Part shown: positions 44,990 to 56,011 of the stretch, in pieces | How the letters are laid out: the number at the start of each line of letters is the position of its first letter | Numbering within the stretch: the first letter of the stretch is position 1 | Source of the DNA: an uncultured Collinsella sp. | GTDB lineage: Bacteria > Actinomycetota > Coriobacteriia > Coriobacteriales > Coriobacteriaceae | Direction of reading: 5' to 3' | NCBI GenBank assembly: GCA_900548365.1 | Contig: URKM01000005.1 | Coordinates: 1 to 64,000 of the forward strand | DNA length: 64,000 nt | The notes under the pieces: generated by a model | What the model saw: only the letters and a program-made list of their open reading frames with translations | What the model was told of the DNA's origin: nothing | The model's database searches: none | Made by a program: the position numbers and the translations under genes

Positions 44990-47854
44990 TCACTGCTGGC
45001 GTTCTCGGTCGCGCTCGAGGATGGGAGCGAGGAAGCGGCCGGTATAGCTCTTGGGACAAGCCACGACCTGCTCGGGCGTCCCCGACACAACGACCGTTCC
45101 GCCCCCGCTGCCCCCCTCGGGACCCATGTCGATCAATCGGTCCGCAACCTTGATGACATCGAGGTTGTGCTCGATGACCAGCACGGTATTACCGGCGTCG
45201 ACGAGGCGCTGCAGCACGTCGAGGAGCTGTCGAACGTCCTCGAAATGAAGACCGGTCGTAGGTTCGTCCAGGATGTAGAAGGTTTTACCCGTCTGGCGGC
45301 GGTGCAGCTCCTTGGCAAGCTTCACGCGCTGCGCCTCGCCGCCCGACAACGTGGTCGCAGGCTGGCCCAGGCGAACATACCCCAGGCCAACGTCATAGAG
45401 GGTCTGAAGCTTGCGCTTGATCTGGGGGATGTTCCCGAAAAACGCGAGCGCTTCGGTCACGCTCATATCGAGAACGTCCGAAATGCTCTTACCGCGATAG
45501 GTTACCTCGAGCGTCTCGCGGTTGTAGCGCTTTCCCCCGCACACCTCGCATGGTACGTAGATATCGGGAAGGAAATGCATCTCGATCTTGATCTGGCCAT
45601 CGCCCTTGCACGCTTCGCACCGGCCGCCGGGCACGTTGAAGGAGAAGCGCCCGGGAGCGTAGCCGCGCGCCTTGGATTCCGGAACGCTGGCGAACAGCGA
45701 GCGCAGGTCGTCCCACAAACCGATATACGTCGCCGGGTTCGAACGGGGCGTCCTGCCGATAGGAGACTGGTCGATATCGATGACCTTGTCGATCTGGTCG
45801 ACGCCCTCGAGCTTCTTGTACGGACCGACCACGCGCGTCGAATGGTGGACGGCGTTGGTAAGCGCCGGCGCGATCGTATCGGTCACGAGCGAGCTCTTGC
45901 CCGACCCGGACACGCCGGTAACGACCGTGAGCGTACCGAACTCGATCTTCGCCGTGACGTTCTTCAGGTTGTTCGCCCTCGCACCTGTGATCTTGAGCGC
46001 ACCGCGACCCGGCTTGCGCCTGGCCTCGGGCACGCGGATCATACGGCGTCCCGTGAGGTAAGCGCCCGTCAGAGACTCCTCGCACGCCATGATCTGCTCG
46101 GGCGTTCCCGCGCATACCACGTCGCCGCCGTTCTCGCCCGCACCGGGACCCATGTCGATCACGAAATCAGCCGCGCGAATGGTGTCCTCATCGTGCTCGA
46201 CGACGATCACGGTGTTCCCGATGTCCCGCAGGCGCTCCAGCGTCGCGATCAGTCGCTCGTTATCGCGCTGATGCAATCCGATCGACGGCTCATCGAGGAT
46301 GTAGAGAACGCCCATGAGGCCGGCGCCGATCTGGGTGGCCAGGCGAATGCGCTGCGCCTCTCCGCCCGATAGCGTCGCGGAGGCGCGATCCAAGGTCAGG
46401 TAATCGAGGCCGACATCGACCAGGAAGCGCAGGCGCTCGAGAATCTCCTTGACGATGCGACCGCCGATGAAGCTCTGGCGCTCATCGAGCTCCAGGGACT
46501 CGAAAAACGCCAAAGACTCGCGGCACGACATGCAGCAGACGTCGTAGATCGACTTCCCGCCCACGGTGACGGCCAGCATCTCCGGCCGAAGCCTCGCGCC
46601 ATGGCACGAGGTGCAGGGCTCCTCGCGGATATAGCGCTCGAGCCTGGCCTTCGTGTTCTCGTTCGTGGTCTCGATATAGCGTTCGTACAGGATGTTGCGC
46701 ACGCCCGAGTACTTCGTATCCCAACAGGTATCGCGACCATCCTGCGTGTGGTAGTCGACGCGCATCTTCTTGTCGCCGAGGCCGTCGAGGAAGATGCGGC
46801 GCACGCGCGCCGGCAAGTCCTTCCACGGCGTAGCGGGATCCACGCCGAGATGCTGGCAGAGCGCGCGGAAGATCTGCGGATAGTAGTTCGATTTACCGAA
46901 GAAGCTACCGAAGACGCCCTCCCCGATCGAGAGGCCGGGATCCTCGATCAGCGCCTCGGCATCGACGACCTTCTTGAAACCCAAGCCGTCGCACTCGGGG
47001 CAGGCGCCGTAGGGAGCGTTGAAGGAGAAGTCGCGCGGCTGGAGGTCATCGATGGAGTGGCCGTGCTCGGGGCACGCGAGCGCAAGCGAATACGAGAGCA
47101 GGTCGCCTTCGGCACCCTCCGGCGCGTCGCGCTCCGGAAGGAGGTACACGCTCACGTTGCCATGGGCCAGGCGCGTTGCCTGCTCGACCGCCTCCGCGAT
47201 GCGCCCCAGGCCGTTCTCGCGGATGACGATGCGGTCGACGACGACCTCGATCGTATGCTTGAACTTCTTGTCGAGCTCGATCTCCTCGTCGAGCGAGCGG
47301 ACCTCCCCGTCGATCCGCACGCGGGAGAAGCCCTCCGCGCGCAGGTCGACCAACAGCTTGGTGAACTCGCCCTTCCTGCCGACGACCACGGGCGCGAGCA
47401 CGAACGCGCGCCTGCCGGCGCCGTGTTCCAAGATCTTGTCCGCCACCTGGTCGGTCGTCTGGCGCTCGATGACGCGTCCGCACTCCGGACAGTGCGGCGT
47501 GCCGATGCGGGCGAACAGCAGGCGCAGGTAATCGTAGATCTCCGTAACCGTGCCCACCGTGGACCGGGGATTCTTCGACGTCGTCTTCTGGTCGATGGAG
47601 ACGGCCGGCGACAGGCCGTCGATCGAATCGAGATCGGGCTTGTCCATCTGGCCGAGGAACTGGCGCGCGTAGCTCGAGAGGCTCTCGACGTAGCGGCGCT
47701 GCCCTTCCGCGTAGATGGTATCGAATGCGAGGCTCGACTTGCCCGAACCCGACAAGCCCGTAATCACCACGAGCTCATCGCGCGGGATCTCTACATCGAT
47801 ATCTCGTAAGTTGTGCTCGCGGGCTCCGCGAATTGTGATTGAGGTGTCAGACAT
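44990..47854 (-). CDS. uvrA: Excinuclease ABC subunit A
   Basis: 954 aa from ATG 47854 (GGGAG upstream). It has two ABC modules: Walker [10 protein letters not shown] (residue about 30) and GVSGSGKSS (about 645), with signatures LSGGEAQR twice. Zinc modules have CPECGR/CPEHG...CPEC and CEACKGDG...[10 protein letters not shown]. It scans DNA for lesions and loads UvrB. Its promoter region holds a LexA-like box. It is transcribed away from mrp. Confidence 0.97.
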   Translation of the reverse strand: MSDTSITIRGAREHNLRDIDVEIPRDELVVITGLSGSGKSSLAFDTIYAEGQRRYVESLSSYARQFLGQMDKPDLDSIDGLSPAVSIDQKTTSKNPRSTVGTVTEIYDYLRLLFARIGTPHCPECGRVIERQTTDQVADKILEHGAGRRAFVLAPVVVGRKGEFTKLLVDLRAEGFSRVRIDGEVRSLDEEIELDKKFKHTIEVVVDRIVIRENGLGRIAEAVEQATRLAHGNVSVYLLPERDAPEGAEGDLLSYSLALACPEHGHSIDDLQPRDFSFNAPYGACPECDGLGFKKVVDAEALIEDPGLSIGEGVFGSFFGKSNYYPQIFRALCQHLGVDPATPWKDLPARVRRIFLDGLGDKKMRVDYHTQDGRDTCWDTKYSGVRNILYERYIETTNENTKARLERYIREEPCTSCHGARLRPEMLAVTVGGKSIYDVCCMSCRESLAFFESLELDERQSFIGGRIVKEILERLRFLVDVGLDYLTLDRASATLSGGEAQRIRLATQIGAGLMGVLYILDEPSIGLHQRDNERLIATLERLRDIGNTVIVVEHDEDTIRAADFVIDMGPGAGENGGDVVCAGTPEQIMACEESLTGAYLTGRRMIRVPEARRKPGRGALKITGARANNLKNVTAKIEFGTLTVVTGVSGSGKSSLVTDTIAPALTNAVHHSTRVVGPYKKLEGVDQIDKVIDIDQSPIGRTPRSNPATYIGLWDDLRSLFASVPESKARGYAPGRFSFNVPGGRCEACKGDGQIKIEMHFLPDIYVPCEVCGGKRYNRETLEVTYRGKSISDVLDMSVTEALAFFGNIPQIKRKLQTLYDVGLGYVRLGQPATTLSGGEAQRVKLAKELHRRQTGKTFYILDEPTTGLHFEDVRQLLDVLQRLVDAGNTVLVIEHNLDVIKVADRLIDMGPEGGSGGGTVVVSGTPEQVVACPKSYTGRFLAPILERDRERQQ

Positions 47855-47921
47855 AGCGATGCTCCCTGAAGCATATGAGGTTCGTGGCATCCCATAGTAA
47901 CGCAAGCGTTCGCCAAAAGCA

Positions 47922-47935
47922 CGAACATTTGTACG
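47922..47935. promoter_or_regulatory. LexA-like (SOS) box upstream of uvrA
   Basis: CGAACATTTGTACG differs from the Gram-positive consensus CGAACRNRYGTTYG at two positions. It lies 68 bases before the uvrA ATG, in the uvrA/mrp divergent region. Confidence 0.6.
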
Positions 47936-48026
47936 TATCATATGCTCCCCACGAACGCTCGCGGCCGCGGGGCGCCGGGGGTACAATGGACGGCGTACAA
48001 ACCGGATGCAATCGAAAGGATCGTCC

Positions 48027-48950
48027 ATGGGTTGCGAACACGCTCAAGCTGCCGGCGGCCAGACCGCGCCGCAGCAATTCGAAGAAAACAACCTCTCCGA
48101 GGTGAAGCACGTCATAGCCGTGCTGTCGGGCAAAGGCGGCGTCGGCAAGTCCCTCGTCACGGGCTCCCTCGCCATCGAGCTCGCGCGCGCGGGCAACAAG
48201 GTGGGCATCCTCGACGCCGATATCACCGGCCCCTCGATTCCGAAGATGTTCGGCATGAGCGGGCGCCGCGCCCACGGCATCGGGAACCTGCTGCTTCCCG
48301 AGATCTCGACCCATGGCGTCAAAGTCATGTCGAGCAACCTCCTGCTCGCCAACGAGACCGACCCGGTGCTCTGGCGCGGCCCCGTCATCGCCGGCGCCAT
48401 CCGCCAGTTCTGGAGCGAGACGTCGTGGGGCCCGCTCGACTACCTGCTGGTGGACATGCCCCCGGGCACCGGCGACGTCGCGCTCACCGTGTTCCAGTCC
48501 CTGCCCGTCGACGGCATCGTCGTGGTCACGAGCCCGCAGGATCTCGTCAGCATGATCGTCGCGAAGGCCGTCAACATGGCCGACAAGATGGACGTGCCCG
48601 TGCTCGGCGTCGTCGAGAACATGAGCTACGTCGAATGCCCCGATTGCGGCAAGAAGATCGAGGTCTTCGGAACGAGCCATCTGGACGAGGTGGCGGCGCA
48701 ATACGGCGTCGACGTCCTCGGGCGCCTCCCCATCGATCCCAAGCTCGCCGCCATGTGCGACGCCGGCACGCTGGAGGAGGGCCTGCCCGCCGGCATGCTC
48801 CCCGACGCCATCGAGGGCATCCGCGTGACCGCCGAGCTCGTCGACGCCAAGCGCGCGCTCGCGGGCGATGAGGGATGCGCATGCGATCGGGACTGCAGCT
48901 GCGATGAGTGCGACTGCGACGGTTGCGCCTCCTCGAGGAAATCCGAGTAG
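48027..48950 (+). CDS. mrp: Mrp/NBP35 family Fe-S cluster carrier ATPase with Cys-rich tail
   Basis: 307 aa from ATG 48027 (AAAGGA upstream). It is a deviant-Walker P-loop ATPase (SGKGGVGKSLVTGS, DADITGPS, VDMPPGTGDVAL) with the conserved CPDCG pair (about 210) that bridges an Fe-S cluster between two subunits. It ends with GCACDRDCSCDECDCDGC, seven cysteines in an acidic tail, not part of the core family. The tail may bind metal or Fe-S. It is expressed divergently from uvrA and is followed closely by a flavoprotein gene. Confidence 0.92.
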   Translation: MGCEHAQAAGGQTAPQQFEENNLSEVKHVIAVLSGKGGVGKSLVTGSLAIELARAGNKVGILDADITGPSIPKMFGMSGRRAHGIGNLLLPEISTHGVKVMSSNLLLANETDPVLWRGPVIAGAIRQFWSETSWGPLDYLLVDMPPGTGDVALTVFQSLPVDGIVVVTSPQDLVSMIVAKAVNMADKMDVPVLGVVENMSYVECPDCGKKIEVFGTSHLDEVAAQYGVDVLGRLPIDPKLAAMCDAGTLEEGLPAGMLPDAIEGIRVTAELVDAKRALAGDEGCACDRDCSCDECDCDGCASSRKSE

Positions 48951-48952
48951 CC

Positions 48953-50281
48953 ATGGACCAGCGACCCGTCTTTTGCGACGTTCTCATCATCGGCGGCGGA
49001 GCCTCGGGGCTCGCCGCCGCCATAGCCGCCGCGAAGACGGGTGCGCGCACCTGCATCGTTGAGCGGGACGTTACCTGCGGTCTCGGCATACTCGCCACGG
49101 GCAACGGCAGGTGCAACCTCTCGAACGAGCGGCTCGACCCCCGTCGGTTCCATCATCCCGACGCGGCCCGCGGCGTATTCGGTGCCGATGCGGAGGCGCG
49201 CATCGGCTCGTTCTGCGACGATCTCGGACTTATGTCCTGCTCGATAGACGGGCGCATCTACCCCGTCACCCGTCGCGCCGAAAGCGTGCGAGACTGCCTG
49301 CTCGCCGCCTGCAGGCGCCTCGGCGTCGCCATGCGCTGCGGGACCAGGGTCCTGCGCGCGGCGCAGGGACGCGAAGGAGGTTGGGAGCTTGTCCTGGAAG
49401 GACCCGTCCGCCCCCGGGGCATCGCGCCCCGGGAGGACGACCGCGCATCGCTGCGAAAGGCGCGCAAGGCCCTCGCAGCGGCGGAGCTCGCGCGCACGGA
49501 GCTCCGCGCGCGGGGCGTGGTCATCGCCGTCGGAGGCGCCTCGAGCGAGATATGCTCGCTCTTCGGTATCCCGCATCTTGATGAGGAACCCGTGCTCTGC
49601 CCCATCGCCGCCTCCCTGCTCGATCCGAGCGGTCGCGTGCTGCGCGGCGACACCTCCCCCCTCGCCTCCCTCGACGGGATTCGCCTGGATGGCGTCCTCG
49701 CGCTCAAGCGCGGCGGCGCGGCCATCGCCTACGAGGAGGGCGAGGTCCTCATGCGCCCCTACGGCGTATCGGGCATCGCCGCATTCAACCTCTCCAGGCG
49801 CTGCCGGCCCAAAGACCGCATCGAACTCGACCTGTTCCCCGCCCTCTCCGGCCCCCAGCTCCTCCAAAAGCTCGAGCATCGCGCCGCATCCATCGGCGCT
49901 TGGTCGGGCGATCCGGCGTGGTTCGACGGCGTGCTTCCCAGACCGCTCGCCCGCCTCATCGCCTCCTCGGTACGGGACCGCGTCGACCCCCTGCCGGCTG
50001 CGGCGCAGCTCATGCAGCACCTGTCCTTCGAAGTCGAGGGGACCTGCGAACACCAGCAGGCGCAGGTGAGGCGGGGCGGCATCCCGCTGGGGTCCGTCGC
50101 TCTGGAGACGCTGGCCGCGCGCGATCGCACCGGGCTGTACGCCTGCGGGGAGGCGCTCGACCAGGATGCGGATTGCGGGGGATACAACCTCGCCTGGGCC
50201 TGGCTGACGGGGTCTCGTGCAGGAGACTCCGCCGGCCGCCTGGCGGCGACGAACGGCGCGCCCGAACGCCACGATACATAG
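48953..50281 (+). CDS. HI0933/YhiN-like flavoprotein
   Basis: 442 aa beginning 3 bases after the mrp stop. A dinucleotide-binding site (DVLIIGGGASGLAAAIAAAK), the family segment GNGRCNLSN, VIAVGGAS and the C-terminal GLYACGEALDQDADCGGYNLAWAWLTG identify an FAD-dependent HI0933 member. The biological substrate of the family is unknown. Probably co-transcribed with mrp. Confidence 0.88.
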   Translation: MDQRPVFCDVLIIGGGASGLAAAIAAAKTGARTCIVERDVTCGLGILATGNGRCNLSNERLDPRRFHHPDAARGVFGADAEARIGSFCDDLGLMSCSIDGRIYPVTRRAESVRDCLLAACRRLGVAMRCGTRVLRAAQGREGGWELVLEGPVRPRGIAPREDDRASLRKARKALAAAELARTELRARGVVIAVGGASSEICSLFGIPHLDEEPVLCPIAASLLDPSGRVLRGDTSPLASLDGIRLDGVLALKRGGAAIAYEEGEVLMRPYGVSGIAAFNLSRRCRPKDRIELDLFPALSGPQLLQKLEHRAASIGAWSGDPAWFDGVLPRPLARLIASSVRDRVDPLPAAAQLMQHLSFEVEGTCEHQQAQVRRGGIPLGSVALETLAARDRTGLYACGEALDQDADCGGYNLAWAWLTGSRAGDSAGRLAATNGAPERHDT

Positions 50282-50349
50282 CGGCCCGCCCATACCGCCG
50301 GTTTCCACATCCGGCGCCGCGGACGCACACGAACGATGAAGGAGTCACC

Positions 50350-51993
50350 GTGATAGAGATCACCGAGATCAGAATCGCCCTCGATGACGGCGCATCCGAA
50401 GAGAAAGCGCTCGCATCGGGCATGCGCGAAGCGTGCCGCCTGCTCTCGATCGCCCAGGGGGATATCGAGAACGCCGGGATCCACCGCCTCTCGGTCGACG
50501 CCCGCAAGAAACGCGACGTCCACTTCACCGCGACCATTCGGCTCTCGCTCGCCTCCGAAGCCGATGAAGCCGCCGCGCTGCGCAACATTCCCGAGAACGC
50601 CGGTCGCCGCATCCGCGCCATACAACCCGAGCAACCGTCCTTCCCCGCGCCCCTGGGCAAGAACGGCGTCCCGAAGCACCGCCCCGTCGTCGTGGGCGCA
50701 GGCTGCGCCGGTCTGTTCGCAGCGCTCACGCTGGCCGAGGCAGGCCTGCAGCCCCTGTTGATCGAACGGGGCGACGACGCGACGAAGCGCACCGACGCGG
50801 TCCGCCGGCTCAACGAGACCGGAAAGCTCGATCCGGAATCCAATATCCAGTTCGGCCTCGGTGGAGCGGGAACGTTCTCGGACGGCAAGCTCAACACGGG
50901 CACGAAGAACCCCGACCATCGCCTCATCCTCGAGACGCTTGTAGCAGCCGGCGCCCCGCGCGAGATCCTCTGGGATGCCAAACCGCACATCGGATCGGAT
51001 ATCCTGCCCGCCGTGGTGACCTCGATCGTCGATCGCATCCGAGCATGCGGAGGCGAGATCCGATTCCGCACGAAGCTCGTCGACATCGAGCGGAAGCCGG
51101 ATGGCGCCGTCGCCGGCATCTCAACGGCATGCGATGGACGCGAGGAGCATATCGCCTGCGACCACCTCGTCCTCGCCTGCGGCCATTCGGCGCGCGACGT
51201 CTTCGAGCTGCTGCACCGGCGCGGATTCGCCATGGCGCGCAAGACCTTCGCCATGGGAGCGCGCATCGAACACCTGCAAGAGCGGATCGATCGAGCGCAA
51301 TACGGCCCCTCCGCAGGCCATCCCGCCCTTGGCGCCGCCCCCTACAAGCTCGTCTCGCACGCACCGAACGGGCGCAGCCTGTTCAGCTTCTGCATGTGCC
51401 CCGGTGGCGAGGTGGTCGCGGCGGCATCCGAGCCGGGAGGCGTGGTGACCAACGGCGCCAGCCTGCACGCCCGCTCCGGACGCAACGCCAACGCGGCGCT
51501 GCTCGTCAACGTCACGCCGAAGGACCTGCCCGGTGACGACGTCCTCGCCGGTATCGAGCTCCAACGGGAATGCGAGCGCGCGGCCTTCGAGCTGGGCGGC
51601 GGCGATTACCGGGCACCTGCGCAGCTGGTGGGGGACTTCCTCATCGGCATCCCCAGCACCTGCGGCGGCAGCGTCGCGCCCACCTATCCGCGCGGCGTGA
51701 CCTGGACCGCCATCGGGCTGGTCCTCCCCGCCTACGTTAGCGATACGCTGCGCCTGGGCCTGCCCGAGCTCGCTCGGCACCTCAAGGGCTTCGATGACGA
51801 AGAAGCCGTCCTCACCGGCGTGGAGACGCGCTCGAGCGCGCCCGTAACCGTCCTGAGGGACAAGACCTGCCATGCCCAGGGCGCCCCCGGCCTCTATCCA
51901 AGCGGAGAGGGCGCCGGTTACGCAGGCGGCATCATGAGCGCTGCGACCGACGGCATCCGCTGCGCCCGCGCGCTGATCGCGGACCTATCGTAG
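50350..51993 (+). CDS. FAD-dependent oxidoreductase, COG2509 type
   Basis: 547 aa from GTG 50350 (AAGGAG five bases before); no ATG fits. It has an N-terminal domain of about 100 residues with Arg/Lys-rich parts. The FAD-binding site is VVVGAGCAGLFAALTLAEAG (about 116), then FGLGGAGTFSDGKLNT, ACGHSARD, FCMCPGGEVV and the C-terminal GLYPSGEGAGYAGGIMSAATDG. The family is conserved but uncharacterised. It follows the HI0933 gene by 68 bases and ends at a strong terminator. Confidence 0.88.
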   Translation: MIEITEIRIALDDGASEEKALASGMREACRLLSIAQGDIENAGIHRLSVDARKKRDVHFTATIRLSLASEADEAAALRNIPENAGRRIRAIQPEQPSFPAPLGKNGVPKHRPVVVGAGCAGLFAALTLAEAGLQPLLIERGDDATKRTDAVRRLNETGKLDPESNIQFGLGGAGTFSDGKLNTGTKNPDHRLILETLVAAGAPREILWDAKPHIGSDILPAVVTSIVDRIRACGGEIRFRTKLVDIERKPDGAVAGISTACDGREEHIACDHLVLACGHSARDVFELLHRRGFAMARKTFAMGARIEHLQERIDRAQYGPSAGHPALGAAPYKLVSHAPNGRSLFSFCMCPGGEVVAAASEPGGVVTNGASLHARSGRNANAALLVNVTPKDLPGDDVLAGIELQRECERAAFELGGGDYRAPAQLVGDFLIGIPSTCGGSVAPTYPRGVTWTAIGLVLPAYVSDTLRLGLPELARHLKGFDDEEAVLTGVETRSSAPVTVLRDKTCHAQGAPGLYPSGEGAGYAGGIMSAATDGIRCARALIADLS

Positions 51994-52072
51994 CCCCCTA
52001 CCTCCGCGGCTACGCCGCCGCAGGCGAGCAAGCCATCGACCGGACGGCTGCAGCCAACCGACCCGAAACACG

Positions 52073-52127
52073 AACCGCCCCCGTGCCGCGGACGCCTCAA
52101 CGCGAGTCCGAAGCACGGGGGCGGTTT
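52073..52127. terminator. Convergent terminator between the flavoprotein and phosphatase genes
   Basis: CCGCCCCCGTGC pairs with GCACGGGGGCGG around an inner CGGACGC..GCGAGTCCG stem, with TTT on the plus side. It can serve both strands. Confidence 0.7.
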
Positions 52128-52141
52128 CCCAGCCGAATCAT

Positions 52142-52723
52142 TCAGTCGAAAACGCCGGCGGAAGGATCGAAGACCTCGAGCGGCGTGAACCCCGTCCTCG
52201 ATTCATAACCGATCTCGACGATACGCCCCTCGTCCACTGGAAAGGCAAACGCCGCCGCCTCGTCACCGGAGTCAAGCAGGATCTGCTCGCACACCCGCTT
52301 ATGGGTCACGGCGAGCACGCATTCATGGCAGGGCCGCTCCATGATGGACCGGATCGAGTCCGTCACGCGCGCGCGAAACGCGGCTATGGACTCCCCGCCG
52401 AAGGGGACATAGAAGTCGTCCGGCATGACGGGAAGGTCGAGGTCCCGCGTCAAGCCCTCGAACGAGCCGAAGCACCGATCCTTCAATCCCTTGTCGCGCT
52501 TGTAGGGCATGCCGGGGACCGCGAGCTCGGCGGTATCGCATGCCCGCTCGGAGCAGCTGGCGTATACGTGGTCGAACTCGAGGTCGCGCTCGATGAACCA
52601 GACCGCCGCCCGACGCGCCTGCTCGACGCCTGCGGCGGTAAGGGGAGAGTCGCACCATCCCTCTTTGCGCCCCAAGACATCAAACAGCGTCTCTCCGTGG
52701 CAAAGAAGATAGAGCCTGGACAT
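52142..52723 (-). CDS. Histidine phosphatase superfamily protein
   Basis: 193 aa with LYLLCHGET at the N-terminus, where the usual RHGE has Cys in place of Arg, and VTHKRVC near residue 140 as the second His. GFGSFEG and GGES patterns are typical of the family (FGSFEGLTRDL, FGGESIAAFR). It removes phosphate from small molecules or proteins. The Arg-to-Cys change at the phosphate pocket is unusual. The ribosome site is weak (GGGAATCAT). Confidence 0.8.
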   Translation of the reverse strand: MSRLYLLCHGETLFDVLGRKEGWCDSPLTAAGVEQARRAAVWFIERDLEFDHVYASCSERACDTAELAVPGMPYKRDKGLKDRCFGSFEGLTRDLDLPVMPDDFYVPFGGESIAAFRARVTDSIRSIMERPCHECVLAVTHKRVCEQILLDSGDEAAAFAFPVDEGRIVEIGYESRTGFTPLEVFDPSAGVFD

Positions 52724-52741
52724 ATGATTCCCACACCAGCG

Positions 52742-53374
52742 CTACGCCGCGCTCTCGGCCTTCGCATTCCGGCGGAACGGGCAGGAGCCCTTGACCGGCT
52801 CGACGCCGCTCAGGACGATGGCTCCGTACACGAAGCCCCAGCCGGCGAGGAACAACTCGAGGCAGGAGAGCGCGACGGAGGCGCCCTCGCCCGCGAAGTT
52901 CATCATATTGAAGAACGAGACCGCCCAGATGGCGGCAGCGAGAACAAGCGTCACGAACCAGCGGCCGACATGCTTGCGGTCCATCTCAAGAGCGATGAAC
53001 ATCACGTAGAACGCCAGGAAGATGCCGACGAACGCATACGTGAGCGAGAACACCTTGATATCGTACGGGAAGAACAGCTCCCAGAAGCCGCCGACGAACA
53101 TGAGGGCGCCCAGGACGGGCTCGGTCCAACCGAGCACCCAGGTGGACGTCGACACGAACGAGGCGATGAAGGTCGCAGCGCCCAGGACGATGCCGATCCA
53201 GGGCAGCATCTCGAGCAAGCCGGCAAGACCGTTGTGCGGCGTGATCATGAACATGCCGAGACCGCCCTCAACAGGCGTGACATACATGTAGATCGCGAAC
53301 AGGAAGCAGAATGCGGCCATGATGACCAGGTTCCACTTAACCGCGAGCAGCTTCTTTCCCATATCCTCTAGCAT
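52742..53374 (-). CDS. Integral membrane protein of unknown function (six helices)
   Basis: 210 aa with about six hydrophobic helices (from LVIMAAFCFLFAIYMYV to LSCLELFLAGWGFVYGAIVL) and a short cytoplasmic end with CPFRRN. It is similar in layout to DUF308/HdeD-type proteins, but I cannot name it. ATG 53374 has AGGGG five bases upstream. It lies 18 bases upstream of the histidine phosphatase, with which it probably forms an operon. Confidence 0.7.
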   Translation of the reverse strand: MLEDMGKKLLAVKWNLVIMAAFCFLFAIYMYVTPVEGGLGMFMITPHNGLAGLLEMLPWIGIVLGAATFIASFVSTSTWVLGWTEPVLGALMFVGGFWELFFPYDIKVFSLTYAFVGIFLAFYVMFIALEMDRKHVGRWFVTLVLAAAIWAVSFFNMMNFAGEGASVALSCLELFLAGWGFVYGAIVLSGVEPVKGSCPFRRNAKAESAA

Positions 53375-53690
53375 CTCGACCCCTTATTCACATCCGTAGG
53401 TCCTCTGCGGCGCGCACCGCACTTCGTACATCTGCAACAGTATACACCCTAGCCCGGCAGGAACCATGCGCCCAGCGCGCGATGAACAACGTTCATTGAG
53501 CAGGCTCCTCCCGATATCGACCTTATGCTTCAAGGGAGACGCGTCAACAACATCTGGTAGCGCGCGCCTTCGCGCGACCTGCTATGCGAAAGGCCATCCC
53601 GAGCCATGCAAGCAGATGGGGAGCGCGCACCGAAGCCGCGCCCGCAAGGGCTCACGCCTCGTCTCGCCGAACAGAGATCCAGCAAGCTCC
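53375..53690. other. Intergenic region between uvrB and the membrane-protein gene
   Basis: 316 bases. On the minus strand a TATACT box (53439-53444) could be a -10 for the membrane-protein gene. A palindrome ATGAAC-AAC-GTTCAT lies at 53481-53495. No gene is supported. Confidence 0.4.
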
Positions 53691-55940
53691 CTAGCGTTTG
53701 CCGAAGCGCGCGCCCTTGCGCACGCGGCCGCTCGCGAAAGCGGAGCCCTTGCGGGCATCGCGGCGCAGGCGCTCGATGACATCGTCCTCGCTCGCGCCCT
53801 CGGCGAGCGCCCGCAGGTGGACGACTGCATCGCGCAGGCGCGCGGCCTCCTCGAAATCCATCGCCTCGGACGCGGCGCGCATGTCGTCCTCCATCTGCTG
53901 GATGACGCGCTGGAGCTCCTCGGGCGGCAGCTCGGCGAGCTCCTCCGCCAACCGCTGTCCCGTCGAAGCCGAGGACGCGGGCGCGGCGTCCGCCCCATCC
54001 TCCCCTGCCGGCGTGAAGAACTCGCCGTGACCGAGCGAGTCGCCCCGGCTTCGATCGCGCTTGCCCACCGTCTCGGCCGCCTCGGAGATGAAGCTCGAGA
54101 TGTCGCTGATCGCCTTGCGCACCGTGCGCGGCTCGATCCCATGGTCCTCGTTGTACTTCATCTGGATGGCGCGGCGGCGCGAGGTCTCGTCGATCGCCTC
54201 GCGCATCGAATCGGTGATGGTGTCCGCATACATGATGACCTCGCCCTCGGCGTTGCGCGCCGCGCGGCCGATGGTCTGGATGAGCGACCGGCGGTTGCGC
54301 AGGAAGCCCTCCTTGTCGGCATCGAGGATCGCGACGAGCGACACCTCGGGCAGGTCGAGACCCTCGCGCAGCAGGTTGATTCCCACCAAAACGTCGATCT
54401 TGCCCTCGCGCAGGCTTCGCAAAATCTCGACGCGGTCGAGCGTAGCGGTGTCGGAGTGCATGTAGTTAACGTGCACGCCAGCGTCGAGCAGGTGGTCGGT
54501 CAGGTCCTCGGCCATGCGCTTGGTAAGCGTGGTCACCAGCACGCGCTCGTGGCGCGCGGTGCGCTCGCGGATCTCGTCCAGCAGGTCGTCGATCTGCCCG
54601 CGCACGGGGCGCACGTCGATCTTGGGGTCGAGCAGGCCCGTGGGGCGGATGATCTGCTCCACGTTGTTCTGGCTCACGCGCAGCTCGTAATCGCCCGGGG
54701 TGGCCGACACGTAGATGAACTGCGGGATGCGCGCCTCGAACTCGTCGTAGCGCAGCGGGCGGTTGTCCAGCGCGCTGGGCAGGCGGAAGCCGTGCTCGAC
54801 CAGCGTGACCTTGCGCGACCGGTCGCCCTCGTGCATGCCGCGGATCTGCGGCACGGTGACATGGCTCTCGTCGATGATGCAGAGCATGTCCTTGGGGAAG
54901 TAGTCGATGAGCGTGAACGGCGGCTCGCCGGGCTTGCGGCCGTCGAGGTGGCGCGAGTAGTTCTCGATGCCGTTGGTGAATCCCATGGTCTCGAGCATCT
55001 CGAGGTCGTAGTCGGTGCGCTGCTGCAGGCGCTGGGCCTCGAGTAGCTTGTCGGACGCCTTGAGCTCGGCCACGCGGGCCTCGAGTTCTTCCTCGATGGT
55101 CTTCAGCGCGGCGGTGACCTTGGGTTTCTCCGTCACGTAATGGGAGGCGGGCCACACGGGGATGGCGTCGTACTCGCGCAGCATCTCGCCCGTGACCTCG
55201 TCGATCTCGGCGATGAGCTCCACCTCGTCGCCGAAGAACTCGAAGCGCAGGGGATGCTCGGCGTAGGGCGGGTAGACGTCGACGACGTCGCCGCGGACGC
55301 GGAAGCACCCGCGCGAGAGGTCGTAATCGTTGCGGTCGTACTGGATGTCGATGAGCGCGTGGATGAAGTCATCGCGCTCGAGCGGGACCTTCTTATCGAT
55401 ATTGGGTGCCAGGCCGGCGTAGTCCTCGGGGCTGCCGATGCCGTAGATGCACGAGACGGAGGCGACGACGATGACGTCGCGGCGGGAGAGCAGGGACGCC
55501 GTCGCCTGATGGCGCAGCATCTCCACCTCCTCGTTGATCGAGGAGTCCTTCTCGATGTAGGTGTCGGACTGCGGGACGTAGGCTTCCGGCTGGTAGTAAT
55601 CGTAGTAGGAGACGAAGTAGACCACGGAGTTATGGGGGAAGAACTCCTTGAGCTCGCTGGCGAGCTGCGCGGCGAGCGTCTTGTTGGGAGCCATCACGAG
55701 CGTGGGCTTGCCGAGCGCCTCGATGGTCTTTGCCATGGTGAACGTCTTGCCGGAGCCTGTAACGCCCAGCAGCACCTGGTAGCGGTCACCGTCCTGAACG
55801 CCCTTCACGAGCGAGGCGATGGCCTGGGGCTGGTCGCCGGAGGGCTCGAAGGGCGAGACGACCTCGAACTTGGCCGGCTCCCCCAGGACGCCGAACCTGC
55901 GCAGCTCGCCGCCGACGCGCTCGACCTCGAAACTCTCCAT
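53691..55940 (-). CDS. uvrB: Excinuclease ABC subunit B
   Basis: A 749-aa helicase-like protein. It has Walker [14 protein letters not shown] (about residue 58), the beta-hairpin [16 protein letters not shown]-like CIIDESHV, motif [11 protein letters not shown], and a C-terminal UVR motif ([30 protein letters not shown]). The tail is longer than usual and basic. It binds UvrA, checks lesions and recruits UvrC. It has its own promoter with a LexA-like box. Confidence 0.97.
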   Translation of the reverse strand: MESFEVERVGGELRRFGVLGEPAKFEVVSPFEPSGDQPQAIASLVKGVQDGDRYQVLLGVTGSGKTFTMAKTIEALGKPTLVMAPNKTLAAQLASELKEFFPHNSVVYFVSYYDYYQPEAYVPQSDTYIEKDSSINEEVEMLRHQATASLLSRRDVIVVASVSCIYGIGSPEDYAGLAPNIDKKVPLERDDFIHALIDIQYDRNDYDLSRGCFRVRGDVVDVYPPYAEHPLRFEFFGDEVELIAEIDEVTGEMLREYDAIPVWPASHYVTEKPKVTAALKTIEEELEARVAELKASDKLLEAQRLQQRTDYDLEMLETMGFTNGIENYSRHLDGRKPGEPPFTLIDYFPKDMLCIIDESHVTVPQIRGMHEGDRSRKVTLVEHGFRLPSALDNRPLRYDEFEARIPQFIYVSATPGDYELRVSQNNVEQIIRPTGLLDPKIDVRPVRGQIDDLLDEIRERTARHERVLVTTLTKRMAEDLTDHLLDAGVHVNYMHSDTATLDRVEILRSLREGKIDVLVGINLLREGLDLPEVSLVAILDADKEGFLRNRRSLIQTIGRAARNAEGEVIMYADTITDSMREAIDETSRRRAIQMKYNEDHGIEPRTVRKAISDISSFISEAAETVGKRDRSRGDSLGHGEFFTPAGEDGADAAPASSASTGQRLAEELAELPPEELQRVIQQMEDDMRAASEAMDFEEAARLRDAVVHLRALAEGASEDDVIERLRRDARKGSAFASGRVRKGARFGKR

Positions 55941-56011
55941 ACCGCCCGCCTCTCATCCAATGCGCCGCGCCCCCTCGCCAGGAAGGGGCCGGCGTCCCCG
56001 GTTGCGCACTA

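Noticed and set aside
53481..53495. ATGAAC-AAC-GTTCAT palindrome as another LexA box
   Set aside because: Spacing between GAAC and GTTC is three bases, not four, and it is not close to a promoter of a known SOS gene. It could be another operator.
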